A DNA stretch of 52,284 bases from Clostridia bacterium (GTDB lineage Bacteria; Bacillota; Clostridia; Christensenellales; Borkfalkiaceae), in the NCBI GenBank assembly GCA_017886895.1, contig JAGHJD010000042.1:1-52284 (forward strand), read 5' to 3'. Both the position numbers and the translations under genes were made by a program. The notes beneath the pieces are model-generated. The model made no database searches. It worked only from the letters and a program-made list of their open reading frames with translations, and was not told the origin of the DNA. Shown here in pieces: positions 38,840 to 47,164 of this stretch; the first letter of the stretch is position 1, and each line of letters starts with the position of its first letter.

Positions 38840-39389
38840 CACTTTTCAATAATCAAATTGCGCGCGCAAAAATCGCACTTTTTGCAAGCGCCCCCTCGTC
38901 GTCGCTGTCGGCAGCGCTCTCGCATTGCCCTAAAAAGGCAATGCTCGCATGCGCGCTCCGCTCCTCCTCTTCCCAAAAATCTCACTTCGTTGCGATTTTC
39001 GGGAGCCCTATTTAGCGCACCCAATTTGCCGAAACCTTTCGGCTCACAAAGGGGTGAATGTGCGCGATTTCTAATAAACACTTGCAAAAGCAAAAACCAC
39101 GCTTTTTGCTTTTGCACGCTGCATCGCGCGAGCGGTGTGACGGAAGAGGGTGAATTTCGGGCACTTCTATAATCCTGCTGCGCGTCCGAAAACCACGCTT
39201 TTCGGAAAGCGCCCCCAATTTGCCGCATACTTGCGGCTCACCCGAAAGGGGTGAATGCGCATGACTTTTTAACAGGAGAAGCCATCAAAGGTCATGCGCA
39301 GAGGGGAAAACGGCTGTCCCGCAAGGGCAGCGGTTGTCCCCTCAAAATCGCGCAAATCGCAGCATCTCTTTTGCGAGATTTGCGCGAAA
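38840..39389 (-). repeat. Family B repeat copy 4: long module array plus two-hairpin element after ruvX
   Basis: No gene. GGGGTGAATGTGCGCG boxes and CTATAAT-type boxes alternate with hairpins built on AAAAGC/GCTTTT stems (for example 39085-39115 and 39188-39207). The terminal outer hairpin pairs AGGGGAAAACGGCTG (39302-39316) with CAGCGGTTGTCCCCT (39328-39342), and the inner hairpin pairs TCGCGCAAATC with GATTTGCGCGA (39348-39387). It ends 2 bases from the stop codon of the RuvX-DUF1292 gene. Confidence 0.75.
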
Positions 39390-40208
39390 TTACTTTTTGT
39401 GGTCGTGGTTCTTGCACCCGCAGCCGCAGCCTTCCTCGTAATCGGTGTCGAGCGACGCCGCCTCGTCCGCGTCGTCGTCCTCCTCCATGACGCGGCAGAA
39501 CTCGTCGAACACCTCGTCTAAAAGCTTTTCGTCCTCGACGGGTACGAGCTCTTCATTGCCCTCGTCGCCCACGATCTGCAGGATGGTCACCTCGTCGGTG
39601 TCCTCCTCGCCCTCTTCGGCGGACTGGAAAAAGGCATACCAGCCGTCCTTGTACTCGATGGTGCCGATGTGGTAGCACTTGTGCACTTTCCCCTCTTCGT
39701 CGATGAGTTCGACGAGGTTAGCCTCCTCTTCGCAACCGCAGTCGCAGTCTGCCTCATGCAGCTTTTCTTCTTCGCTCATGGTCCTCTCCTTTTTGATTTT
39801 ATTCAAATACCCTTCCAGAATGTAGGAAGCGGCAATGCTGTCAATGCTCTCCTTCCGCTTTTCGCGGCGGACGCCGCCCGCGATGAGCACGCCCTCCGCC
39901 TCCGCCGTCGAACAGCGCTCGTCCTCGAACACGACGGGCAGCGGCGTATTTCCCGCGAGCAGCGCGGCGAAACGGCGCGTCTTTTCGGTCTGCGCCGATT
40001 CTGTGCCGTCCGCGTTCAGCGGCAGCCCGCAGACGATCAGCCCCGCGCCCTTCTCCTCCGCGATGCGCGCGAGCGCCCGCGCGTCCGCTGCGGCGTCCTT
40101 CGTGCGCCAATAGGTCTGCCCGGGCAGCGCGAACGTGTTGAGCGGGTCGCTCGCGGCGACGCCTATCCTTTTATCGCCTATATCGAACGCGATTATTCGC
40201 TTTTCCAT
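39390..40208 (-). CDS. ruvX: RuvX (YqgF) Holliday junction resolvase fused in frame to a DUF1292 protein
   Basis: A 272-residue reading frame joining two proteins that are usually separate neighbours (yrrK and yrzB in Bacillus). Residues 1-143 are a RuvX/YqgF nuclease (FDIGDKRIGVA with Asp9, FEDER, SIDSIAASYIL). Residues 144-272 are a DUF1292 domain with cysteine clusters at both ends (CDCGC, CGCGC). No stop codon lies between them, yet AAGGAGAGG and an ATG (39779) sit at the junction exactly where a separate gene would start. Both a fusion and a free DUF1292 protein could be made. RuvX acts in 16S rRNA processing or recombination. An extended -10 box (TGGTATACT) lies about 45 bases upstream. 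Confidence 0.88.
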   Translation of the reverse strand: MEKRIIAFDIGDKRIGVAASDPLNTFALPGQTYWRTKDAAADARALARIAEEKGAGLIVCGLPLNADGTESAQTEKTRRFAALLAGNTPLPVVFEDERCSTAEAEGVLIAGGVRREKRKESIDSIAASYILEGYLNKIKKERTMSEEEKLHEADCDCGCEEEANLVELIDEEGKVHKCYHIGTIEYKDGWYAFFQSAEEGEEDTDEVTILQIVGDEGNEELVPVEDEKLLDEVFDEFCRVMEEDDDADEAASLDTDYEEGCGCGCKNHDHKK

Positions 40209-40336
40209 GCCCTGCCCCGCAAAATCGAAACGTTATTCTCTATCAGTATACCACAGCCGCGCCCCGCCGTCCACCGTTTTTGAAAAATTTCCGCTCTCCG
40301 CACCGAATATTCGCCGCGCGCTCTCCTGCCGCACAC

Positions 40337-40366
40337 AAAAAAAGAGCGGCGGGATCTCCCCGCCGC
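40337..40366 (-). terminator. Terminator after the MFS gene
   Basis: GCGGCGGGGA and TCCCGCCGC form a stem (40346-40366) followed on the minus strand by TCTTTTTTTG. Confidence 0.8.
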
Positions 40367-40412
40367 CTGCAACGCTGCCCTGCAAAGATCTGCCCCGCAG
40401 AGCGCGGAACCG

Positions 40413-41876
40413 CTACTTTCCGTCCTCCCGCTCCCGTACGTCTGCGCCGTCCGCATCGGGCGCCGTGGCGCCGCTTTCCGCGGCGGATACCGCAAGTTCT
40501 GCGGCAGCGCTCTCCGCCGCGACGGATCCCGCGGCGGGCTCCGTCTGCGATACCTGTTCCGCCGTTTCCGCATCGGCGGCAGGCTCCGTCTGCGGCGCCT
40601 TCTGCCGCACCGCGAGCAGGAAGAACACCATGCCGAGGACGAACATGAGCGCGAGCACGCCCACGCCGACATTCTGCGCGCGGATGACCGTGAACCCGAG
40701 GTCGATCGTCTCGCCGATGCTGCCCGCGACGAGCTGCGTGATCGCGGAGACGAGCGTCGTGCCGAGGAACGCCGCGCCCTTGCCGAAAATATCGTACACG
40801 CCGAAATATTCCCCCGCCTTTTTCTGCGGGATGATCTTGCCGTAGTAGGAGCGCGACATCGCCTGAATGGTGCCCTGGAAGATGCCGACGCACACCGCGA
40901 GGATCCAGAACTGGTACTCAACGGAGAGGAAGATCGCATACACGGTGATGCAGAAATACGCCGCGATGCAGATGACGATGAGCCATTCGGGCTTTATTTT
41001 GCGCGTCGCCATGCCGAAGAGGATGGCGGCGGGGAAAGCGACGACCTGCGTGACGAGCAGCGCGAGGACGAGGCTGACCTCGTTCAGCCCGAGCGAATCG
41101 CCGTAGGCGACCGCCATGTCGATGATCGTGTACACGCCGTCGATGAAAAAGAAGAAGGCGATGAGGAAAAAGAGCACTTTTTTGTTGCGCCCGATCTCTT
41201 TGAACACCCTGCCGAGGTTCTTCGCGCCCGTGCGCACGGGGTGCCCGCCCGGCTCGACGAAGTGGCTCTGCCTGTAATTTTTCCACAGCGGCAGCGAACA
41301 GCCCACCCACCAGACCGCCGTCAGCGCGAACACGAGGATCATCGAAACTTCCATGGAGAGGAACCCGAACATGGCGTACATCGCATAGACGGCGACGCAG
41401 AGCACGAAGGGCAGACAGCTCCCGATATAGCCCCAGGCATAGCCGCGGGAGGAGACCTCGTCCATGCGCTCGCGGGTAGTGACGTCGATGAGCATGGAGT
41501 CGTACACGACGAGGCTGAGCTGATAGGCGGACTTTGCGAGCACGAACAGCAGCAAAAACCACAGCCAGTGCCAGCAGAACCCGAGCACGACGCACCCGAC
41601 CGCGCCGACAAGCAGCGAGACGGAGAAGATCTTCCTGCGCATGCCGCGGATGTCGGAAAGGGTGCCGAGCGTGGGGCCGAGGACGGCGACGAGCACGGTG
41701 GACGCGCTCGTCGCGTACCCCCAATAGGCGAGGTAGTTCGTCTCGGAAACGCCCGCCTGTTCGGCGAGCGTATTGAAATAGATGGACATGAGCGCGGTGA
41801 CAAGCAGCGTAAACGCCGAGTTGCCCACGTCATAGAGCACCCATTTCTTTTCCATGGAGTTCATTTTAAGGCTCAT
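40413..41876 (-). CDS. MFS transporter, UMF1/Atg22-like
   Basis: A 487-residue transporter with about 12 membrane helices. The opening KKWVLYDVGNSAFTLLV, then GTLSDIRGMRRK and SYYGKIIPQKKAGEYFGVYD, match the UMF1 (MFS_Atg22-like) family, whose members move amino acids or related solutes; the substrate here is unknown. The C-terminal ~60 residues are a soluble tail rich in Ala, Glu, Thr and Ser. Its ATG overlaps the end of the phospholipase-like gene by 11 bases, with GAGG about 9 bases upstream, so the two are coupled. Confidence 0.88.
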   Translation of the reverse strand: MSLKMNSMEKKWVLYDVGNSAFTLLVTALMSIYFNTLAEQAGVSETNYLAYWGYATSASTVLVAVLGPTLGTLSDIRGMRRKIFSVSLLVGAVGCVVLGFCWHWLWFLLLFVLAKSAYQLSLVVYDSMLIDVTTRERMDEVSSRGYAWGYIGSCLPFVLCVAVYAMYAMFGFLSMEVSMILVFALTAVWWVGCSLPLWKNYRQSHFVEPGGHPVRTGAKNLGRVFKEIGRNKKVLFFLIAFFFFIDGVYTIIDMAVAYGDSLGLNEVSLVLALLVTQVVAFPAAILFGMATRKIKPEWLIVICIAAYFCITVYAIFLSVEYQFWILAVCVGIFQGTIQAMSRSYYGKIIPQKKAGEYFGVYDIFGKGAAFLGTTLVSAITQLVAGSIGETIDLGFTVIRAQNVGVGVLALMFVLGMVFFLLAVRQKAPQTEPAADAETAEQVSQTEPAAGSVAAESAAAELAVSAAESGATAPDADGADVREREDGK

Positions 41877-42717
41877 AGTTCTTTTCCTCTTCCGGAGAGA
41901 GTACGGGGATCTCCCGCCGGTCTGCGGGCGGGCCGAAGGTCGCGCCGAACGCGGGCGAGAGTTCGCCCTCCCCTTTCAGGTACGCAAAAAGGTCGCACAG
42001 CAGCGCGATGCAGTCCGTCTCCGCCCTCTTCATCAGCTTTGCAAGGCGCAGGTTGCTGTCCGCGCAGGCGGGGATGGGCTTTTTCGCGATCATCATGCCG
42101 TGCATCTCCTTGAAATTGCCCGAAAGGCGCAGAACGAGGCGCACCAGCCCGCGCTTGGGCTGATGCGGCGCGCGCAGCAGACGGTTGTAAAAGAGCATGG
42201 ACGAGAGCGCCTTTTTCGCCTGTTTTTGCGTGACGCCCAGAAAGGGCGCGATGACGCGCGCATTCTCTTCCGTCGCGAAAATGTGGTCGGTGAGGCACGC
42301 CGAGAGCGGCTCCTTCCCCTCCGCTTCCAATAAAAAGCGGTCGAACTCGCTCTCGATCTCGGTGTGCGTGACGTGCGACACGGCGATCTTGTTCTCGATA
42401 TAGCCGTGGCAGGCGGAGTCGAGCGCGAAGTGGCAGACAAAGCCGAACAGATAGGCGAGCGCGGCGTCCCTGTCCGCGGCGGCGGCAAGTTCCCCCTTCG
42501 CCCGTTCAAAAAATTCGCGGGCGGGGCGGGCGTGCATGGCGTAGCCCTTCGCGTTGACGGGGCAATTTTTGAGCACGCGGTAGTAAAAGAGCACGTCGGG
42601 GCCGTGCAAACCTATATCGTAGAGCTGCCTGTTCTTCCCGATGACGGCGGCAAACTCCTGCGGGCAGTGCCCGAGGACCCTCCTGCCGAAGACACGATGC
42701 GCATAAGTAGAGGGCAT
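41866..42717 (-). CDS. Zinc-dependent phospholipase C-like protein
   Basis: A 283-residue protein of the zinc-dependent phospholipase C fold family common in Clostridia. Metal-ligand candidates are in MPSTYAHRVFG, IGLHGPDVLFYY and GFVCHFALDSACHGY. There is no signal peptide, unlike secreted clostridial phospholipases, so it is probably cytoplasmic and may not act on host lipids. GAGGAG precedes ATG 42717, and TGCTAAACT (an extended -10) lies about 25-30 bases further up. It is co-transcribed with the MFS gene. Confidence 0.8.
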   Translation of the reverse strand: MPSTYAHRVFGRRVLGHCPQEFAAVIGKNRQLYDIGLHGPDVLFYYRVLKNCPVNAKGYAMHARPAREFFERAKGELAAAADRDAALAYLFGFVCHFALDSACHGYIENKIAVSHVTHTEIESEFDRFLLEAEGKEPLSACLTDHIFATEENARVIAPFLGVTQKQAKKALSSMLFYNRLLRAPHQPKRGLVRLVLRLSGNFKEMHGMMIAKKPIPACADSNLRLAKLMKRAETDCIALLCDLFAYLKGEGELSPAFGATFGPPADRREIPVLSPEEEKNYEP

Positions 42718-42813
42718 ATTTCTTCTGTTCTCCTCAAATCAGTTTAGCATAAAGTTGTAACATACGATTCACGGCGTCCGCCGCATCTGTAAAAAATTTG
42801 TAATAGAATTGCA

Positions 42814-42867
42814 AAAAAAGCGCCTTCGCGGAGGCTTTGCAAATGCCGGAACCGAAGGCGCTTTTTT
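42814..42867. terminator. Strong bidirectional terminator
   Basis: AAAAAAGCGCCTTCG (42814-42828) pairs perfectly with 42853-42867 and gives T-runs both ways. It ends the minus-strand membrane protein gene upstream. Confidence 0.85.
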
Positions 42868-42927
42868 ATTAAACCTGAACAAATCATAAACGGGCGCCCC
42901 GCGCGGGGAACATCGTCCCGCCGCCCC

Positions 42928-43341
42928 CTATTCGTCCTCCTCGTCCTCTTCCGCGTCGGGCGGAACGCCGTCGGGCGGGTGCGCGAAGGCGAGCGCGGAG
43001 GCAAGCCCCGAAACGGCGGCACAGATGATGGGGAACACTTCGCCGATGACGCGGAACTCCCCCGCATACACGCAGGAGAGAGGCACGAGCGCCGCGGCGC
43101 AGACGCACGCGAGGGCGAGCAGCACCCAGCCGCTGCGGTGCCAGCCGAAGGCGAGCATGCCGCCCATCAGCCCGAGCAGCGGGCCGACCATGCCGAGCAG
43201 GATAAACCCGAGGATATACCAGCCGCCCTGCGGGTGGTACACGTTGGAAAGCAGCGCCCAATAGACGCCCCCCGCAAGCCCGACGGGCGTGGCTATGATC
43301 GCCGCCGCAAGGGCGGTCCCGTTTTTTCGCCGACGCTTCAT
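42928..43341 (-). CDS. Small membrane protein of unknown function
   Basis: A 137-residue protein with four hydrophobic segments (about 8-30, 38-62, 70-92 and 98-118) rich in Gly and Ala, a basic N-terminus (MKRRRKNG) and an acidic C-terminus (PDAEEDEEDE). By the positive-inside rule the N-terminus is cytoplasmic. I recognise no family. AAGGAG precedes the ATG, and a strong terminator follows. Confidence 0.7.
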   Translation of the reverse strand: MKRRRKNGTALAAAIIATPVGLAGGVYWALLSNVYHPQGGWYILGFILLGMVGPLLGLMGGMLAFGWHRSGWVLLALACVCAAALVPLSCVYAGEFRVIGEVFPIICAAVSGLASALAFAHPPDGVPPDAEEDEEDE

Positions 43342-43467
43342 TCCCTGCTCCTTTCCCTCACTCTCCCGTTTATTGTACTGTTTTTGCGGCGGGCTGTCAA
43401 TCGGTTTTCCCGCCGCGGCGCGCCGTTTGCCTTAAAATCGCCGCGGGCCGCCGGCAAAAACAGAAAA

Positions 43468-43506
43468 AACGGCAAAAACCGCCCGCGAGGGGCGGTTTTT
43501 GCCGTT
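43468..43506. terminator. Long perfect hairpin after the small anchored protein gene
   Basis: A 17-bp stem (43468-43484 with 43490-43506) contains its own A and T runs, so it can end transcription in either direction. Confidence 0.8.
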
Positions 43507-43523
43507 CTCCGCGCGGCGCGCGG

Positions 43524-43745
43524 TCAGGACTGTCCGCTCTTTTTTTCGGCGGACGGCTCTTTGCCGCCCTTTTCGCCCTTGCCCGCGGCGCTCATGCCGC
43601 CGAGCTTTTCGTCGAGATAGGCGTCGATCTTCTGCATGCACTCCTCCTGCCCCTTTTTCACGAGCAGGCGGGTCTTGTTGCTGTTGGCGACGAGCAGCGC
43701 GCCCAATACCGCGCCGACCGCCAAGCCGCCGATGAATTTTTCCAT
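43524..43745 (-). CDS. Small membrane-anchored protein, YtxH-like
   Basis: A 73-residue protein. An N-terminal glycine-rich helix (FIGGLAVGAVLGALLVA) is followed by a charged amphipathic segment and a Lys/Glu/Gly/Ser tail. This is the layout of YtxH-domain proteins, although the match is weak at this length. GGAGG lies 9 bases upstream of ATG 43745. Function unknown. Confidence 0.65.
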   Translation of the reverse strand: MEKFIGGLAVGAVLGALLVANSNKTRLLVKKGQEECMQKIDAYLDEKLGGMSAAGKGEKGGKEPSAEKKSGQS

Positions 43746-43838
43746 ACCGTTTTTCCTCCGAAGAACGGGCTCTGCCGTTCCCGAACAGTATGGCTCCCGT
43801 GCAAAAATTTATACCCGCACAGCCCGCGCCCTTCCCGC

Positions 43839-44501
43839 CTATGCGTTTGCCGAGCGCGCGCCGCCCTTGCCCGCCGAGGCGAGCGCGCCCTTCACGCGCG
43901 AGGCGCGGCGCAACAGCTCGTTCTCCTCGGTGAGGCGCTTCACCGTCTCGCGCAGGCGCTCGTTCTCCTCGCGCAGCGTGAGCGCCAGCCTGTCGTACAG
44001 CGCGTTGATCTCGTTTTCCAGCCGCTTTTCGAGCACGGAACGGTTTTTGCGCACGACGATCTCGGGCGCGAGCCCCGCCCGCTCCGCCGCCGCGCGCACG
44101 AGCTCGGGCTGCTTGCGCAGGAGATTGCGGTACTTGTTCTGATAGCGCAGCATCTGCTTTGCGTCGCCGCCGCAGACGTTGAGGATGGCGCGGCGCACGG
44201 ACGCTCCTCCCTTCCGCTGGGCGAGGATGTCGCGGAGCATGCGCTCCGTCTCCTCCTCCGTGAACGGGCGCACGGCGCCCGCGCGCAGCTCCTTGCCCGC
44301 GAGCACCTCTTTCGCGGCGCGCTCTTCGCTCCTGAGCAGTTTATAGTAGTAGTTGCGCACGCTGCCGCCCGCCCTGCCGTGCGCCTTTCCGTAGCTTGCG
44401 AACAGTTCCGTGAGCGTCCTGCCCGCGCGCTTGCCCTCCGCGATATAGCGGACGAGCTCCTCCGCCTCTTCGCGCGTGTAACCGTTGATCTTTTGCTGCA
44501 T
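43839..44501 (-). CDS. Putative DNA-binding protein with two Myb/SANT-like segments and a coiled coil
   Basis: A 220-residue basic protein. Residues 5-55 (YTREEAEELVRYIAEGK to RNYYYKLL) look like the Myb/SANT-like domain of RsfA-type regulators of Firmicutes. A second similar segment (FTEEETERMLRDILAQRK to YRNLL) follows at about 85-150. The C-terminus is a coiled coil (LENEINALYDRLALTLREE) with a short basic tail. AGGAGG lies 8 bases upstream of ATG 44501; longer in-frame extensions are antisense to the divergent gene. The fold call is by eye. Confidence 0.6.
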   Translation of the reverse strand: MQQKINGYTREEAEELVRYIAEGKRAGRTLTELFASYGKAHGRAGGSVRNYYYKLLRSEERAAKEVLAGKELRAGAVRPFTEEETERMLRDILAQRKGGASVRRAILNVCGGDAKQMLRYQNKYRNLLRKQPELVRAAAERAGLAPEIVVRKNRSVLEKRLENEINALYDRLALTLREENERLRETVKRLTEENELLRRASRVKGALASAGKGGARSANA

Positions 44502-44600
44502 GGCTGTATCCTCCTGTCGCGCAGGGTATTGACATAACCGTGTGGTTTTATACATAGAATGAACAAAAAAGCGCGCCGCAGGGCGCGGGAGGAAGTGACC
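44502..44600. promoter_or_regulatory. Divergent intergenic region with a plus-strand promoter
   Basis: TTGACA (44530-44535) is followed after 16 bases by TACATA on the plus strand, in front of the gene starting at 44601. The minus-strand promoter of the SANT-like gene must lie in the same 99 bases but is not clear. The SANT-like protein could regulate both. Confidence 0.5.
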
Positions 44601-45557
44601 ATGCGCATCCATTTCGGCAGCGCCGCGCCCTGCGTGCTGCGGCTGGGCGGTGTTTCGGCGGGGTACTGCGGCGAGACGGAAAAATTTGCGGACGTGGCGC
44701 AGGAGCGGCTGCTCGCGGAATTTCTGCCCGCGGACGGAGACCTGCTCCCGCTCTCGTTCATACTCGAAGAAAAATTTTTTGAGCGCCCGCCCCGCTGCTG
44801 CGACGTGTACCGCTACGGCTGCGGCGCGGACGTGTACGCCGCGCGCTTTGCGCCGCGCGAAGGCGGGCTGCGCGTGCTCGCACAGGGACGCGCGGGAGAG
44901 CTGCTCGTGACCGTGCTCGCGGCGGGCGGGCAGGCGCAGGCGGCGATCGAAGGCGGGGGCAGGAGCACGCTTGCGCCCCTGCCTGCGGCGGAGCACTACG
45001 AGATCGCCTCCTGCGCCGTGAACGGGCAGGAATTTGCCGCCGTGCACTGCAAGCAAAAGCGGGGCATGCGCCTGCTCCTCTTCAACGCGCGCTGCGAATG
45101 CGCCTTCGACGCGCCCGTCACCGACTACGAGGCGGGCGGGGCGCTGACCGTGCGGCACGCCCTCGCGGACACGGCGGGGCACACGGTGACATACACCCTG
45201 CGCGCAGAGGACGGCGCACTTTCGGAGACGGGGCGGGAAGTGCGGGCGCGGGCGGGGTTCGACCCGAACGCACTGCCCGCGCGCGTGCTGCCCTTCGCGC
45301 TGTTCGAAGAGATCGCCGCGGGCGGCGACCCGACCCCCTACCTTTCGCCCGCGCTCGCGCCGCGCGCGCACCTTTTGAAAGAGTACCTCGGCAATTTTTG
45401 CGCCGTGCAGGTGCCGAAGGAGATCTTTTACCTGACGCACGGGCAGATCAATGCGGCGGGGCTCGTGTACCCCGAAGCGGAGAACCTGTTCGAGATCAGA
45501 TTTTTCGCTGCCGACGTTGCAGACGGCAGAGTGACGAACGTATCCCCCGTCGGATAG
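44601..45557 (+). CDS. Conserved-looking protein of unknown function (318 residues)
   Basis: A soluble protein without signal peptide or membrane helix, mostly beta-rich, with an N-terminal beta domain (about 1-230) and a helical segment with LKEYLGNFCAVQVPKE and THGQINAAGLVYPEAEN near the end. Cysteines are numerous but not in metal-like pairs. I do not recognise the family. GGGAGG lies 8 bases upstream of ATG 44601, while the earlier ATG at 44559 has none. It is divergent from the SANT-like gene. Confidence 0.75.
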   Translation: MRIHFGSAAPCVLRLGGVSAGYCGETEKFADVAQERLLAEFLPADGDLLPLSFILEEKFFERPPRCCDVYRYGCGADVYAARFAPREGGLRVLAQGRAGELLVTVLAAGGQAQAAIEGGGRSTLAPLPAAEHYEIASCAVNGQEFAAVHCKQKRGMRLLLFNARCECAFDAPVTDYEAGGALTVRHALADTAGHTVTYTLRAEDGALSETGREVRARAGFDPNALPARVLPFALFEEIAAGGDPTPYLSPALAPRAHLLKEYLGNFCAVQVPKEIFYLTHGQINAAGLVYPEAENLFEIRFFAADVADGRVTNVSPVG

Positions 45558-45639
45558 CGCGGCGCTCCTCCTTCCCCCATAGGGGGAGGCAAGGAAAAAA
45601 GCAACAACCCGGTCTTGTGTCATCTTGCGCGGATCTGCC

Positions 45640-45960
45640 TACCCTTCATGTCATTCTGAGCGGAACGAAGTGAAGCCGAAGAATCTCTATTCAGATATTG
45701 TCGATATTTTAATAGAGATCCCTCGACAGGCTCGGGATGACGGGAAGTGGCTATTGTGTCACCCTGAGCGAGCCGCCGAGAAGGAACGGCGGCGAGTCGA
45801 ATGGGTCTGAGCAATTCCACAAGTTAGTCATATGCAGTCTGTGTTGCATAACTTATTGCATATAGCTTTCAACGCATTCGGCTCAGATCCCTCGACAAGC
45901 TCGGGATGACAGAAGCGGCTCCCCCTTGACAGGCTCGGGATCACGAGGGCAAGCAATTTT
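45640..45960. repeat. Family A interspersed repeats, including the inverted copy of the ~159-bp element
   Basis: No gene between 45558 and 46111. Unit 45648-45741 runs from GTCATTCTGAGC to CTCGGGATGAC and contains an internal inverted repeat (AATCTCTATT with AATAGAGAT). Unit 45752-45910 is the near reverse complement of 38671-38829. A partial unit follows at about 45927. Confidence 0.75.
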
Positions 45961-46067
45961 GCTTGCGCGCAAGGGATTGTTTTGTTTGCGAATTTACTGT
46001 TTTTTGTCCATATTCGTTCGTGCGTCTTTGAGCCCGCATTCAAGTCAGCGGAATGTCTGTATAAAAC

Positions 46068-46097
46068 CTGCGCCCTGCGGCTTGCCGCAGGGCGCAG
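46068..46097 (-). terminator. Terminator after the cyclophilin-like lipoprotein gene
   Basis: CTGCGCCCTGCGGC and its complement (46068-46097, loop of 2) are followed on the minus strand by GTTTTATA. Confidence 0.8.
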
Positions 46098-46111
46098 AAC
46101 TGTTTATTTTT

Positions 46112-47014
46112 TTAATAGCTCGTCACTTCGACGGAGGTAATGACGATCGCCGTATGCACGGGCACGGTGAACTCCGCGTCATAGTACCCGAATTCCGCCA
46201 TCGGGTCATCGATGCGCATGTCGGTCGTATCGGTAAAGGTCTCGTCGTTCTCTTCGAGCGCCGTCTCGTACGCGTCGATCGCGGAGAGCAGCTCGTCGAA
46301 GCGCGTCCTGGAATCGTCGTCCGCCAGCACGCCGAACACGCAGTAATTCGAATCCGCGGAGGCGTCGCTGCCCGTGTACAGGTAGAACAGGCTCGTCACC
46401 GAATTGTACTGGTAGCGCACCGTGCGGTCACTGTTGTCTTTCGTCGCATGCGCATAGACCATCGGGTTCTCCGACGGAAGGTCGGAACGCGTGAGATAGG
46501 TATAGGTACCCAGTGCACCCCTCTCATTGGAGTAGCCGCCGTCGCCGTCTATGTCGAGCCCGTTCGCCGTCGTCTCGCCGTACAGCGTATTCAGCGCCTC
46601 GGAATACGACGAATCTGCCCACACAGAGGGCGTCAGATCGAGCGCGTCGTACTCCTCCGCGAGCGAAACGAGGTCGTTCAGGTAGTCCGCGTTCTCCGTA
46701 TCCTCATAGGTGTACCCGCCGCCGACCATGCGGTCGCTGCGGTAGTCGTGGATGACGGTGCCGTCGTAGAATCCCGCGTCGATGAGCTCGATATAGTGGT
46801 TCACCGTCTGCTTATACATCTTGCGGTTGAGCCTGTAATTCAGAACGTAGGTATCGTCCGTGTCAGCGTCGTCGTCCACAAACGTGAGCGTGATGCGGAT
46901 CTGCGGATAATCGCTTTCGCATCCGACAAAGGCGAACGCGACGCCCAGCAGCAACAACACCGCGAGCACCACGCTGCAAACCTTGCCGAACGGCTTGCCG
47001 AGAACTTTTGCCAT
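46112..47014 (-). CDS. Putative lipoprotein with a cyclophilin-like (peptidyl-prolyl isomerase) domain
   Basis: A 300-residue protein with a signal peptide and a candidate lipobox FVGC (Cys32). The segment VNHYIELIDAGFYDGTVIHD followed by RMVGGGY resembles the cyclophilin core (NF..L...YYDG..FHR...M.QGG), and YCVFGVLADD matches the later FGRV segment. The catalytic Arg and surrounding residues are not conserved exactly, so isomerase activity is doubtful. It probably acts outside the membrane in protein folding. GGGAG precedes ATG 47014. Confidence 0.72.
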   Translation of the reverse strand: MAKVLGKPFGKVCSVVLAVLLLLGVAFAFVGCESDYPQIRITLTFVDDDADTDDTYVLNYRLNRKMYKQTVNHYIELIDAGFYDGTVIHDYRSDRMVGGGYTYEDTENADYLNDLVSLAEEYDALDLTPSVWADSSYSEALNTLYGETTANGLDIDGDGGYSNERGALGTYTYLTRSDLPSENPMVYAHATKDNSDRTVRYQYNSVTSLFYLYTGSDASADSNYCVFGVLADDDSRTRFDELLSAIDAYETALEENDETFTDTTDMRIDDPMAEFGYYDAEFTVPVHTAIVITSVEVTSY

Positions 47015-47070
47015 AAGTCTCCCTTTTTTATACGATAGAACTCCCGCCCTTATGCGGGCGGTACTTCTTT

Positions 47071-47099
47071 ATTTTACCGTTTTGCGGGTCAATCGTCAA
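47071..47099 (-). promoter_or_regulatory. Promoter of the cyclophilin-like lipoprotein gene
   Basis: TTGACG (47094-47099) and TAAAAT (47071-47076) are 17 bases apart. The leader contains a CCGCCC/GGGCGG hairpin (47044-47061). Confidence 0.75.
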
Positions 47100-47164
47100 G
47101 CACTTTTGCGAGGAGACGCAAAAATACCGCGGAATTTCCGCGTTTGTTCACACAAACGCTCCGT

